Shown one piece after another: positions 55,499 to 64,000 of a stretch of DNA of 64,000 nt. The notes under the pieces are model-generated. The model was not told where the DNA came from and searched no databases. It saw nothing but the letters and a program-made list of their open reading frames with translations. The translations under genes were made by a program, and so were the position numbers. The stretch covers positions 62,001-126,000 of the forward strand of contig CATJTQ010000089.1 in assembly GCA_949743325.1 (NCBI GenBank), given 5' to 3'. Each line of letters starts with the position of its first letter. Positions within the stretch are counted from its first letter, which is position 1. Origin of the DNA: an uncultured Lachnospiraceae bacterium (lineage in GTDB: Bacteria > Bacillota > Clostridia > Lachnospirales > Lachnospiraceae).

Positions 55499-56476
55499 CT
55501 TTTTACTATATTTTACAATTAATAACTCTACACCTAGTTTATCGGCTATACGACCTTTTTTTATACTCTCCTCTGTGTCAACGCAATTCTGAACAGCATC
55601 TTTAAGAATAGAAGTCTTAAAACCTTTTGATTGATTTATATACTGATTTACAACAAAACCGTGAAGTCCTGTAATTTTAGCAATATCGTCTCTTCCTCTG
55701 TTAAGCTTCGTAAGCTCTTTAACTTGATACAGCAGCCAAAACTGCCTTGAAATAAGCGCTAAAATTCTCAGCGGAGGTTCTTTAAGCGTTAAAAGATCAT
55801 AGTATAAATCAAGAGCTTTTTTTTGATTTTGCTCCCCTATAGCCCTGACCATCTCAAATATTCTGCTGCTAGTCTGCTCTGTGCAGATTTGCCTGACATC
55901 CTCTTCAGTTATAGATTCTTTGTCAATTGTATAACATATAAGTTTTTCAAGTTCAGAGGCAATATTTTCCATATCAACCCCTGTCTTTTGCAGAAAAAGA
56001 GTTACTGCCGCTTTAGTAACCTGACAATTTTCTTTTTTTATCCTGCTAAGAACCCATTTTTCCAATATTTTCTCGTTCTGTCTTGGAAATTCAACTATTC
56101 TTCCATATTTTTTTACTGACTTATATAACTTAGTTCTCTTATCGACATCACTTTCGACAAAAAGTAAAATTGATGTATCTGGTATCTCTGCAGCATACTC
56201 AGCAAGCTCATCAGATGACTTTTTAAAAAACCCCGTATTTTCAAGAATAATAAGCCTGTATTCAGCAAAGAAAGGAAGGGTCTGCGACAGGTCTATAATC
56301 TCTCTCGGATTGACATTTTTACCTTCATACTGATTAAAATTTATCGTATCTTCATCGTCAATACAAGCATTCTTAAGCTTATTTTTATACTCTCTCTTTA
56401 AATAAGTCTCATCTCCGAAAAAAAGATATATCTTATAAAATTTTCCGGCCGCCAGCTCCTTCTGTAATTCTTTCAC
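55484..56476 (-). CDS. holA: DNA polymerase III delta subunit
   Basis: 330 residues, clamp-loader subunit: N-terminal domain I (YLFFGDETYLKREY), TLPFFAEYRLIILENT, and the C-terminal collar helices (LTLKEPPLRILALISRQFWLLYQV). GTG start. 16 bp after serS. Confidence 0.93.
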   Translation of the reverse strand: MKELQKELAAGKFYKIYLFFGDETYLKREYKNKLKNACIDDEDTINFNQYEGKNVNPREIIDLSQTLPFFAEYRLIILENTGFFKKSSDELAEYAAEIPDTSILLFVESDVDKRTKLYKSVKKYGRIVEFPRQNEKILEKWVLSRIKKENCQVTKAAVTLFLQKTGVDMENIASELEKLICYTIDKESITEEDVRQICTEQTSSRIFEMVRAIGEQNQKKALDLYYDLLTLKEPPLRILALISRQFWLLYQVKELTKLNRGRDDIAKITGLHGFVVNQYINQSKGFKTSILKDAVQNCVDTEESIKKGRIADKLGVELLIVKYSKKKTVS

Positions 56477-56492
56477 ATAAACATCCCCTATG

Positions 56493-57773
56493 TTACTTTA
56501 TTAAATCTTTACCACCCATATATGGTCTAAGTGCCTCTGGAATTCTTATTGTTCCATCCTCATTTAAATTATTTTCTAAAAAGGCTATTAACATACGCGG
56601 CGGAGCTACAACTGTGTTATTGAGTGTATGTGCAAAATATTTTTCGCCTTTCTCTCCTCTAACACGTATTTTAAGACGGCGCGCCTGTGCATCACCTAGA
56701 TTTGAACAGCTTCCAACTTCAAAATATTTCTTCTGACGAGGAGACCATGCCTCCACATCACATGATTTCACTTTTAAATCTGCTAAATCTCCAGAACAGC
56801 ACTCTAATGTTCGCACCGGAATATCAAGGCTTCTAAATAAATCCACTGTATTCTGCCACAACTTTTCATACCATTTTTGTGACTCCTCCGGTTTACACAC
56901 TACAATCATTTCCTGCTTTTCAAACTGGTGTATACGATATACTCCTCGCTCTTCGATACCATGAGCACCCTTCTCTTTACGGAAACAAGGCGAATAGCTT
57001 GTAAGTGTATATGGAAGATTCTCTTCATTATTTATTGTGTCAATAAATTTACCGATCATTGAATGTTCTGATGTACCAATTAAGTATAAATCCTCACCCT
57101 CAATTTTGTACATCATTGAGTCCATCTCCTCAAAACTCATAACTCCTGTCACTACGCCAGAACGGATCATAAATGGAGGCACACAGTAAGTAAATCCTCT
57201 GTCAATCATAAAATCTCTTGCATATGTCAAAATCCCAGAATGAAGTCTTGCTATATCACCCATTAAATAATAGAAACCATTACCCGCAACTTTTGCAGCA
57301 CTGTCCAAATCTATTCCATTAAATTTCTGCATTATTTCAGTGTGATATGGTATCTCAAAATCAGGCACCAGCGGCTCACCAAACTTCTCTATTTCCACAT
57401 TGGCTGAATCATCTGGTCCAATAGGAACTGATGGATCAATTATATTAGGAATTTTCATCATAATATCTGTAACTTTCTTGTTAAGCTCTCTCTCATCAGC
57501 CTCAAGCTGCTCAAGCCTTGCCGCGCTCTCATTAACCTTTTTCTTTACTTCCTCGGCCTCATCCTTCTTACCCTGTGCCATCAATGCGCCAATCTGTTTT
57601 GATATTTTCTTTCTCTCCGCACGTAGATTATCCGCTTCCTGCTGTGTCTTTCTTGCCTTGACATCAAGCTCGATAACCTCATCTACAAGCGGCAGTTTTT
57701 TATCCTGAAACTTATTTTTAATATTCTGTTTTACAATATCTGGATTTTCTCTTAAAAACTTTAAATCAATCAT
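56493..57773 (-). CDS. serS: Seryl-tRNA synthetase
   Basis: 426 residues: N-terminal antiparallel coiled coil (about 25-105), class II motifs (SPCFRKEKGAHGIEERGVYRIHQFEKQEM around motif 2, in parts CFRKEKG and HQFEKQE) and motif 3 (NNTVVAPPRMLIAFLE). ATG at 57773 follows AAGGAG; 15 upstream in-frame codons are excluded. No T-box in the 92-bp gap to the upstream glycosylase gene. Confidence 0.97.
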   Translation of the reverse strand: MIDLKFLRENPDIVKQNIKNKFQDKKLPLVDEVIELDVKARKTQQEADNLRAERKKISKQIGALMAQGKKDEAEEVKKKVNESAARLEQLEADERELNKKVTDIMMKIPNIIDPSVPIGPDDSANVEIEKFGEPLVPDFEIPYHTEIMQKFNGIDLDSAAKVAGNGFYYLMGDIARLHSGILTYARDFMIDRGFTYCVPPFMIRSGVVTGVMSFEEMDSMMYKIEGEDLYLIGTSEHSMIGKFIDTINNEENLPYTLTSYSPCFRKEKGAHGIEERGVYRIHQFEKQEMIVVCKPEESQKWYEKLWQNTVDLFRSLDIPVRTLECCSGDLADLKVKSCDVEAWSPRQKKYFEVGSCSNLGDAQARRLKIRVRGEKGEKYFAHTLNNTVVAPPRMLIAFLENNLNEDGTIRIPEALRPYMGGKDLIK

Positions 57774-57865
57774 CGTAAACTCTCCTTTATATATATCTGT
57801 ATTTTTTAAGATAAACAACTAACGTGTATTTTAACACAAATATTCCAATTATGTCAATTTATTCA

Positions 57866-58651
57866 TCATTTGCTGCGCGATAACTGATTCATTCTTTTAT
57901 AATAAAACACGTATTGCTGATAAACGCCTGCCCATTTCCCTTTCATCCATGCCGGCATAACAGAAGCATAATCTTCATCAATTATTTTTTTCATCCATGT
58001 ATCAATGGGACACGCCTCCAACTTATGTAAACCAAAAAGGCAGACACAATTGGCAACCTTTTTACCTATTCCTTTTACAGTCATAAGTTCTTTCATAGTA
58101 TCCTCATAACTCAGCTGCGCTAAACTATCACTATATTTCTCAGGAGTATAATATTTAGCAGTCTCAATTATATATTCATCCCTATATCCCAATCCTAAAT
58201 CTGATAAATCTTCTTTCTTTAATTCTTTAAGCATCTCATATGTCGGAAACTGCTTAAACTTTTCACATATTGCTTTCAAACTTTTAGTAATACGCGGAAT
58301 ATTATTATTCTGAGATATGACAAATGAGATTAACATCTCCCAAAAATCCTGATTTAGAATACGTATACCTCTGCCATATTGCGCAGCACTGCTTAAAAAA
58401 ACATCTTCTTTGTCTATTGAGGCAATTATATCTCCATAATCTGTATCTAAATCAAGATACTCTCTCCATACTCTATTAAACTCTTCCTCATCACAAGAAA
58501 AAGTGAATTTATTTTTTTCCTGAACTATTGTGACAGATTCATCCAATCTATATATTTTATAACTGTTCTCATCTGTCTTTTCCCATCTGAAGCATTGCCC
58601 TGAATCAGCTATCTGTGCCAAATCCATATAATCATTTTCTATAGTATACAT
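57866..58651 (-). CDS. OGG1-like 8-oxoguanine DNA glycosylase/lyase
   Basis: 261 residues with an N-terminal TBP-like domain and the HhH-GPD glycosylase fold. Catalytic Lys198 (KGIGKKVANCVCL) and Asp217 (ACPIDTWM) match human OGG1 Lys249 and Asp268, and the N-N-N motif (115-117) matches the substrate loop. Removes 8-oxoG from DNA. It lies in a minus-strand run with serS and holA. Confidence 0.9.
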   Translation of the reverse strand: MYTIENDYMDLAQIADSGQCFRWEKTDENSYKIYRLDESVTIVQEKNKFTFSCDEEEFNRVWREYLDLDTDYGDIIASIDKEDVFLSSAAQYGRGIRILNQDFWEMLISFVISQNNNIPRITKSLKAICEKFKQFPTYEMLKELKKEDLSDLGLGYRDEYIIETAKYYTPEKYSDSLAQLSYEDTMKELMTVKGIGKKVANCVCLFGLHKLEACPIDTWMKKIIDEDYASVMPAWMKGKWAGVYQQYVFYYKRMNQLSRSK

Positions 58652-58716
58652 TTGTATTTCTCCTTAACAATTTATCATATGCATTCTACATTTCTACTTA
58701 TTGTCAATTTATTTTA

Positions 58717-59580
58717 TTAACAATTCATCTTCTGCAGCCTGCGCTTTTTCATCTTTCGCTTAATTAATATCTTTCTAAAATCAGGCTCAATATACTTGTT
58801 TATCTGCGCCCCTATAAACATTATATACATACAGAAATAAAGCCAAATCATAACTATAATAAGCGTTGTAAGGCTTCCATAAGTATATGACATTCTTCCA
58901 TACTCAACATATATACTGAAAATATATGAAAATATATTCCAACTCATACTCGTAAATGCCGCCCCCGGAAGCTGAAGAAGCAGACTAGACTTTCGGTTAG
59001 GCAAAACCTTATAAATAAACATAAAAATTACTATCTGAAACACAAGAAGCATTACCAGCCTCCAATTAAGCACTTGTCTGAAAACTGATGCTATTACCGG
59101 AAAATGTTTTACGAAAAAGCGGTTGATTCTCTCACCAAAAACCATCAAAACTAATGATACAAAAATAAGCACTACAAAAGCAGCTGTATAAAGAGCTGAA
59201 CGAAATCTGAGCACAATATAATTACGAGTCTCATCTACCTCGTATATTGAGTTGAATGCATTAGTTGCCGCTAAAACGCACTTTGCCGATGACCAGAGCG
59301 CCAATATAATTGAAACTGATACAATAGCGTTAGCTCTCTCATAAAGCTCAACAACAATACCTTCTATAATAGGATAAAACACATCCGGCAGTATGCCTGA
59401 TACCATCTCCATCAGCATATCTTCTGTAAGCGCGGTAAACCGTATCAATGACAATAAAATCAGCACAAAAGGAAAAACTGACATTATTATAAAATAAGAT
59501 GTCTGCGCCGAATATGCTGCAACATGACTGTTTCTCATATCCTGCAGAAAAACGCCTATATTGTATCTCAAGCTTTTCAT
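58717..59580 (-). CDS. YihY/BrkB-family inner-membrane protein
   Basis: 287 residues with six predicted membrane helices; the family motif SAQTSYFIIMSVFPF near the N-terminus and GSLTTLIIVMIWLYFCMYIMFIGAQINKY near the C-terminus are present. ATG at 59580 chosen for AAGGAG. Despite the old name it is not an RNase; transport or envelope function is unknown. 65 bp to each neighbour. Confidence 0.88.
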   Translation of the reverse strand: MKSLRYNIGVFLQDMRNSHVAAYSAQTSYFIIMSVFPFVLILLSLIRFTALTEDMLMEMVSGILPDVFYPIIEGIVVELYERANAIVSVSIILALWSSAKCVLAATNAFNSIYEVDETRNYIVLRFRSALYTAAFVVLIFVSLVLMVFGERINRFFVKHFPVIASVFRQVLNWRLVMLLVFQIVIFMFIYKVLPNRKSSLLLQLPGAAFTSMSWNIFSYIFSIYVEYGRMSYTYGSLTTLIIVMIWLYFCMYIMFIGAQINKYIEPDFRKILIKRKMKKRRLQKMNC

Positions 59581-59645
59581 AACTTTCTCCTTAACTTGTG
59601 AAATAACCAAAATATTAGTACTATTATACACAATTTAAGCTTTTC

Positions 59646-61103
59646 TTACAACATCTTTTCAACTATAATATCAGGATAAAAACAAGATAATATTTTTTTA
59701 TAATCATAGCCAGCCTCAGCCATACCTTTTGCTCCGGTCTGTGACATTCCCACACCATGACCATAACCGCCTCCCTTGACAGTTATAATATTCTCACTGC
59801 AATCTGCCGCATAGAAACAAGCACTCGGTAGCATAGTTATCTTACTTCCAATTTCATTTGACTGATTGTTTCCTCCAGCAATCAGTTTTCCTAAAAATTC
59901 TCTAATATCATACTCCTTCTCTAAGTTTAACTCTTTCTTTTCACATATAAAACTTAAATTAGTAATTACACCTCCGCTGCTTCTCTTTAATACCTTTATC
60001 TCTTTGAAATTTCCATATTCCTCAACAAATTCATCTGAAAGCTTGCTTAAATCAAGTTTAATTTCCCATCTATACCATGCTGCAGAAGAATCAAAATTAT
60101 TACTGTCTGAATTATCTATATAATTTTTAAAACTTTCTTCACTGCTCAAATCAACTGAACAATTTGACTCATTCAGCTCTCTGCACTTAAGATACGGACA
60201 GTTTCCGCTCTCATCGCTCCATACTTCACCCCCGGCAGTCGATCCGCAAGAAGTCGCATAAAAATATGCATCAATAATCTCCCCACCATATTTTGCAAGC
60301 TCTCCAGATGTAGCGTCTACCGCCTCTTTTACAGCTTCTGTAACTTCATAATTATTATATACCTGATACCTGACACTGTCATCAACAGCAGCTTCATATT
60401 CAGGATATGCTAAAGCATTAATTCTTCTTGCAGCATAACTTCTTGCACATACCGCCTGTGCCTTTAAAGCCTCCATACCATAGCTCTCAGGCATCTCACT
60501 GGGAACAACTCCATACAAATATTTATCCAACAAAACATCATTTATAATCACATATCCATTGTCATTTTTATAAATATCAAACTCTCCATAATATGCCGGC
60601 TTCCCACAGCTTCTCTCAACACTGTCCAAATATAATGCTGCATTATCCTCAACTGCATTTATGTGTACCTTGCAGTTATTTTCAAAGAACTGAGCAAGCT
60701 CAGACATTTTAATACTTTCTCCTGGAGCTATATTAACACTATCTAAATTCAAAGAAGCGTCTGCTGAGACAACAAATCCTATATCAGACGACACTTGAAC
60801 GTCATTATGAAAAATATCGTCAAACCCGCCTGTCTTTATAAGCACGCGAATTTTCGTATTCTCATTAATAGCTATAGGCTCAATATTTACTTCAGTCATA
60901 TTATTACCATGTTTTTCTGAAACTGAGCTGCTGTTATTATTTTTTTCAAAAACTCCTGTAAGAGCAAAGATAATTGTTAATATTGCCAATAAAACACATA
61001 AAACAAATAATATAACTGCTATATAAAACTGTCGTCTTACGTTATTTTTTCTAGAATATTTTTTATACTTTTGGAAATTTCTATACCTTAAATCTCTCCT
61101 CAT
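59646..61103 (-). CDS. spoIID: SpoIID/LytB-domain protein (probable septal peptidoglycan lytic transglycosylase)
   Basis: 485 residues: one N-terminal membrane helix (about 25-50), then the SpoIID domain with the diagnostic GVVPSEMPESYGMEALKAQAVCARSYAARR (in parts VPSEMPESYGMEAL and AQAVCARSYA) and the C-terminal GGGYGHGVGMSQTGAKGMAEAGYDYKKILSCFYPD (in parts GHGVGMSQTGA and ILSCFYPD). Cleaves glycan strands without stem peptides; works with SpoIIP in engulfment if it is the true SpoIID, otherwise a LytB-like paralogue. Two genes in this window thus serve the same step. Confidence 0.85.
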   Translation of the reverse strand: MRRDLRYRNFQKYKKYSRKNNVRRQFYIAVILFVLCVLLAILTIIFALTGVFEKNNNSSSVSEKHGNNMTEVNIEPIAINENTKIRVLIKTGGFDDIFHNDVQVSSDIGFVVSADASLNLDSVNIAPGESIKMSELAQFFENNCKVHINAVEDNAALYLDSVERSCGKPAYYGEFDIYKNDNGYVIINDVLLDKYLYGVVPSEMPESYGMEALKAQAVCARSYAARRINALAYPEYEAAVDDSVRYQVYNNYEVTEAVKEAVDATSGELAKYGGEIIDAYFYATSCGSTAGGEVWSDESGNCPYLKCRELNESNCSVDLSSEESFKNYIDNSDSNNFDSSAAWYRWEIKLDLSKLSDEFVEEYGNFKEIKVLKRSSGGVITNLSFICEKKELNLEKEYDIREFLGKLIAGGNNQSNEIGSKITMLPSACFYAADCSENIITVKGGGYGHGVGMSQTGAKGMAEAGYDYKKILSCFYPDIIVEKML

Positions 61104-61167
61104 TAACTCCCCTTATCTTTAACTATCTTTATTAAAATTTGTCTTTTCAATATATGGACAATCACAC

Positions 61168-61199
61168 AAAAAAAGAACAGTCAATTTTGACTGTTCTTT
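61168..61199 (-). terminator. Terminator of nadBC
   Basis: Perfect stem AAAGAACAGTCAA / TTGACTGTTCTTT (61172-61184 and 61187-61199), followed on the minus strand by a T-rich run, 20 bp after the nadC stop. Confidence 0.88.
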
Positions 61200-61218
61200 A
61201 AACATACTATCTCTTTTT

Positions 61219-62073
61219 TTATAATGGCTTAAGATTTTTAAGCGATATATCCATAATTGGCGCAGCATATGTAATTGCACCTGCCGAGACAAAATCAACT
61301 CCTATATCTGCAATTTCCTTTAATCTCTCTTTTGTAACATTTCCTGAACATTCAGTCTGAGCCTTACTGCCAATTAACTTCACTGCCTCTCTCATCATAT
61401 CATTATTCATATTATCAAGCATTATTATATCTGCCTTGGCATCTAAAGCCTCTTGTACCATCTCAAGATTCTCAACTTCAACTTCAATTTTACGGACAAA
61501 CGGCGCGTATTCTCTTGCCATTTCAACGGCATTTTTTATACTGCCTGCAGCACCGATATGGTTATCTTTAATTAAAACTCCATCAGATAAATTGTAACGA
61601 TGATTAGTACCGCCTCCTACTTTTACCGCATATTTCTCAAAAGGCCTCATATTAGGTGTTGTCTTTCTTGTATCAAGAAGCACCGTTCCTGTTCCTTCCA
61701 GCTCCTTTGCCAATAAATTAGTAAAAGTTGCTATTCCACTCATTCTCTGCAAATAATTAAGCGCTACTCTCTCGCCTGATAACAAAGCATGAATTTCTCC
61801 TTTTAGCACTCCGATAACTTGTCCGCTCTCAACATTATCCCCATCACTATACTCAGTCTCAAAAACTACATTCTCGTCAAGCAGCTTAAATGTTCGTTCA
61901 AAGACCTGCAAACCACACAATATTCCGCTCTGTTTACATATCAGATCAGCTTTCCCATCCATATTCTCACGCATTACTGCATTTGTTGTAACATCTTCGC
62001 TGGTAATATCTTCTTTTAAAGCATTCAATATGTATTCATCAATATTTAACTTTATTGTTACACCACTTATCAT
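61219..62073 (-). CDS. nadC: Nicotinate-nucleotide pyrophosphorylase
   Basis: Converts quinolinate and PRPP to NaMN. About 284 residues with ALLSGERVALNYLQRMSGIAT, LDTRKTTPNMRPFEKYAVKVGG (part: LDTRKTTPNMR), HRYNLSDGVLIKDNH and EVEVENLEMV. The exact start is uncertain: ATG at 62073 gives a usual N-terminus with AAAGGA further upstream, and any upstream ATG (62085, 62103) also overlaps the end of nadB. Confidence 0.94.
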   Translation of the reverse strand: MISGVTIKLNIDEYILNALKEDITSEDVTTNAVMRENMDGKADLICKQSGILCGLQVFERTFKLLDENVVFETEYSDGDNVESGQVIGVLKGEIHALLSGERVALNYLQRMSGIATFTNLLAKELEGTGTVLLDTRKTTPNMRPFEKYAVKVGGGTNHRYNLSDGVLIKDNHIGAAGSIKNAVEMAREYAPFVRKIEVEVENLEMVQEALDAKADIIMLDNMNNDMMREAVKLIGSKAQTECSGNVTKERLKEIADIGVDFVSAGAITYAAPIMDISLKNLKPL

Positions 62074-63364
62074 AAAAATCTTCATCCTTTCTCTTAATCT
62101 CATCCATCACTATACGCCTGTACTCTTTTTTCAGCTGAGGCATTGGTGGATAATCTTTCTTATCGTTTTCATTCAGCACTGGTTCAGGAATATTATCATG
62201 ATGTGATTTAATTACAGATACCGCTCTTTTTGCAAAAACAAGACTTTCCAAAAGAGAGTTGCTTGCAAGCCGATTCGCACCATGTACTCCATTACAGGCA
62301 ACCTCACCAGCCGCGTATAACTCTGGCATTGAAGTCTCTCCGTTTACGCTTGATTTAATTCCGCCCATAAGATAATGCTGAGCCGGTGTGACTGGAATAC
62401 AATCCTTTGATAAATCATAACCTTCCTCAAGACATCTCTCATATATATTAGGAAACCTGTCTTTAATCTCAGCTTCACCTACATGAGCTATAGAAAGGTA
62501 TACATACTCTGTTCCGTCCTTTTCCATTTGTTCTTTAATTGCATTAGTGACTACATCTCTTGGCTGAAGCTCATCAGTAAATCGCTCTTTATTTTTATTT
62601 AGCAGTACTGCGCCTTCACCACGAACTGATTCAGAAATTAAAAATCTTCTTCCTTCTTTTTGAGAATACAGCGTTGTTGGATGTATCTGTATATAATTAA
62701 TATTCTCAAGTTCTACGCCATTTTTAAGCGCTATTGCAAAACTATCACCTGTTATATGTCTAAAATTAGTCGAATGTACAAATAATCCTCCAAGACCTCC
62801 GGTTGCCAAAATTACATGTTTAGATAAAATCCATTCTCGTCTACTGGTCTTATTATCTTCAATTACAATACCCTGACAACGTCCATCATTCACTATATAA
62901 TCTATCATTGTAGTATATGTTCTAATTTCAATATTTGAGCATTTTGTAACATTATCAATCAACCGGCTTGTAATTTCCTTACCAGTAACATCTTTGTGAT
63001 ACAATATTCTAAATTTAGAATGAGCACCTTCTCTTGTATATACAAAATTGCCTTTATCATCCGTTGCAAAATCAACTCCAAATTTAACAAGCTCATCTAT
63101 TATTCCCTTTGACGCTTCAATCATCAGCTGCACAGACTCCGGATTGTTCTCATATCTGCCCGCACGAAGAGTATCCTCATAATAGCTGTCAAAATCCCCC
63201 TCATCTAAAAGACAGGAAATTCCGCCTTGAGCTAAATAAGAATCACTGTTTTCAATTTTATCTTTTGTAATCATAAGTACATTATAATTTTTTGGCAGCT
63301 GCAACGCTGCAAATAAACCTGCCGCCCCTGTACCGACTATAATTACATCATATATTTTCTCCAT
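62039..63364 (-). CDS. nadB: L-aspartate oxidase
   Basis: Oxidises aspartate to iminoaspartate, the first step to NAD. 441 residues: FAD motif IVGTGAAGLFAAL, the SYLAQGGISCLLDEGD loop, HYLMGGIKSSVNGETSMPELYAAGEVACNGVHGANRLASNSLLE (parts: HYLMGGI, GVHGANRLASNS). ATG at 63364 has AAGGAAG. It is the first gene of the operon; nadA (quinolinate synthase) is not in the operon or window. Confidence 0.95.
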   Translation of the reverse strand: MEKIYDVIIVGTGAAGLFAALQLPKNYNVLMITKDKIENSDSYLAQGGISCLLDEGDFDSYYEDTLRAGRYENNPESVQLMIEASKGIIDELVKFGVDFATDDKGNFVYTREGAHSKFRILYHKDVTGKEITSRLIDNVTKCSNIEIRTYTTMIDYIVNDGRCQGIVIEDNKTSRREWILSKHVILATGGLGGLFVHSTNFRHITGDSFAIALKNGVELENINYIQIHPTTLYSQKEGRRFLISESVRGEGAVLLNKNKERFTDELQPRDVVTNAIKEQMEKDGTEYVYLSIAHVGEAEIKDRFPNIYERCLEEGYDLSKDCIPVTPAQHYLMGGIKSSVNGETSMPELYAAGEVACNGVHGANRLASNSLLESLVFAKRAVSVIKSHHDNIPEPVLNENDKKDYPPMPQLKKEYRRIVMDEIKRKDEDFYDKWCNNKVKY

Positions 63365-63408
63365 AATTTGACTTCCTTTTAAATTTTGATTATAAAGCCC
63401 ATAGATAC

Positions 63409-63437
63409 AATATGACACAAACTAATCATTTTGTCAA
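63409..63437 (-). promoter_or_regulatory. nadB promoter with overlapping TGACA/TGTCA palindrome
   Basis: TTGACA (63432-63437) and CATATT (63409-63414) with 17-bp spacing. TGACA at 63413-63417 and TGTCA at 63432-63436 form a 5+5 inverted repeat with a 14-bp spacer that covers -35 and -10, a good place for a repressor such as a NiaR/NadR-type NAD regulator. The identity of the regulator is inferred. Confidence 0.5.
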
Positions 63438-63505
63438 TTATTAGGAGAAAAAAGTCATACAATGATGTATTATATAATTTAATGAAACACTATCGCAGTT
63501 CTTAA

Positions 63506-63534
63506 TTGCATTTTCTTTATCTTTCTGATATATT
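63506..63534 (+). promoter_or_regulatory. Promoter of the ABC-F gene
   Basis: TTGCAT and TATATT with 17-bp spacing, 54 bp before the ATG at 63589. Confidence 0.55.
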
Positions 63535-63588
63535 ACTAATCAGTAACTTTACAAAAAAGAATTTAAAGGCAGTCTGGAGGCGTTACAA

Positions 63589-64000
63589 ATGATACTTGCC
63601 TGTCATAATATAAAAAAAAGTTTTGGAACTGATGAAATTATTAAAGAGTCATCATTTCACATTGAAGATCACGAAAAAGCCGCTATAGTAGGAATAAATG
63701 GCGCCGGCAAGTCAACTCTTTTAAAAATGATTATGCATATTGAAGAGTCTGACTCTGGTAGTATTACCATTGCCAAAGGAAAAACTATTGGTTATTTAGC
63801 TCAGCATCAGGACACTAACGGAAGTAATACTATATACAATGAAGTTTTAGAAGTAAAACGTCCTGTAATAGAGATGGAAACAGAACTTCGAAATATGGAA
63901 GAGGAGATGAAAACTAAAGAGGGAAATGAATTAGACGCACTAATGGACTCATATTCCCGACTAAACCATAAATTTGAACTAAATGACGGCTACTCTTACA
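63589..64000 (+). CDS. ABC-F ATPase, 5' part only
   Basis: The first 137 codons of an ABC-F protein; the window ends inside it. ATG at 63589 follows GGAGGC. Walker A is VGINGAGKSTLLKM and YLAQHQD follows as the Q-loop; EMETELRNMEEEMK begins the helical region. No transmembrane segment, as expected for soluble, ribosome-associated ABC-F factors. Subfamily (housekeeping or antibiotic protection) cannot be decided from this part. Confidence 0.88.
   Translation, partial: MILACHNIKKSFGTDEIIKESSFHIEDHEKAAIVGINGAGKSTLLKMIMHIEESDSGSITIAKGKTIGYLAQHQDTNGSNTIYNEVLEVKRPVIEMETELRNMEEEMKTKEGNELDALMDSYSRLNHKFELNDGYSY

Overview
The window looks like chromosomal DNA of an anaerobic, low-GC, spore-forming Firmicute of the Lachnospiraceae type. 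Evidence: AT-rich sequence, strong AGGAGG-type ribosome binding sites, sporulation genes (spoIIP, gpr, a SpoIID-like gene), an infC-rpmI-rplT operon behind an L20-type leader, and gene neighbourhoods shared with Bacillus/Clostridia (era-yqzL-recO-GlyRS; ireB-ruvX-DUF1292-mltG-trmR-U32; holA-rpsT-gpr-spoIIP). I see no phage, insertion sequence, CRISPR array, tRNA or rRNA. Most genes lie on the minus strand.

Layout. 1-8.4 kb: surface and secreted functions: a truncated efflux adaptor lipoprotein, a large secreted pectate lyase with a dockerin, an orphan solute-binding lipoprotein, a LamG-type wall-anchored protein and the sortase likely to anchor it. 8.5-19.1 kb: housekeeping (aspartate kinase, RqcH, GlyRS, RecO, Era, an M16C metalloprotease). 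19.2-29.1 kb: rhamnulokinase, a DeoR-type regulator and a ten-gene bacterial microcompartment (BMC) operon with aldolase, CoA-acylating aldehyde dehydrogenase, alcohol dehydrogenase, three single-domain BMC proteins, PduL, a pentameric vertex protein, PduS and PduT. 29.4-31 kb: ribosomal protein and IF3 operon. 31-40 kb: DEAD-box helicase, HAD phosphatase, polyphosphate kinase/exopolyphosphatase pair, PHP phosphoesterase, PheA and a DUF5050 protein. 40-49 kb: folate genes running back into a conserved RNA-processing/tRNA-modification cluster. 49-64 kb: MtaB, an HPr-like protein, ThiI, sporulation genes, rpsT with an unusual leader, HolA, SerS, a DNA glycosylase, BrkB, a SpoIID-like protein, NadBC and the start of an ABC-F gene.

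How it fits together. Pectate lyase attacks pectin. Pectin side chains and backbone release L-rhamnose and L-fucose. Rhamnulokinase makes rhamnulose-1-phosphate, and the BMC aldolase splits such sugar phosphates into DHAP and L-lactaldehyde inside a shell. The BMC operon has a complete shell set and a complete aldehyde-to-acyl-phosphate route, but no diol dehydratase of either class. The dehydratase must therefore be elsewhere, or lactaldehyde itself is disproportionated to lactate and 1,2-propanediol.

The most interesting loose ends are this BMC (cysteine-rich linker in the aldolase, cysteine triad at the PduP C-terminus, terminator placed directly before the regulator), the rpsT leader with its ten-codon upstream ORF and competing hairpins, an HPr paralogue without its phosphorylatable histidine, and a 132-residue MltG remnant kept in its conserved locus. 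All functional statements are from reading sequence and family knowledge; no search was run.
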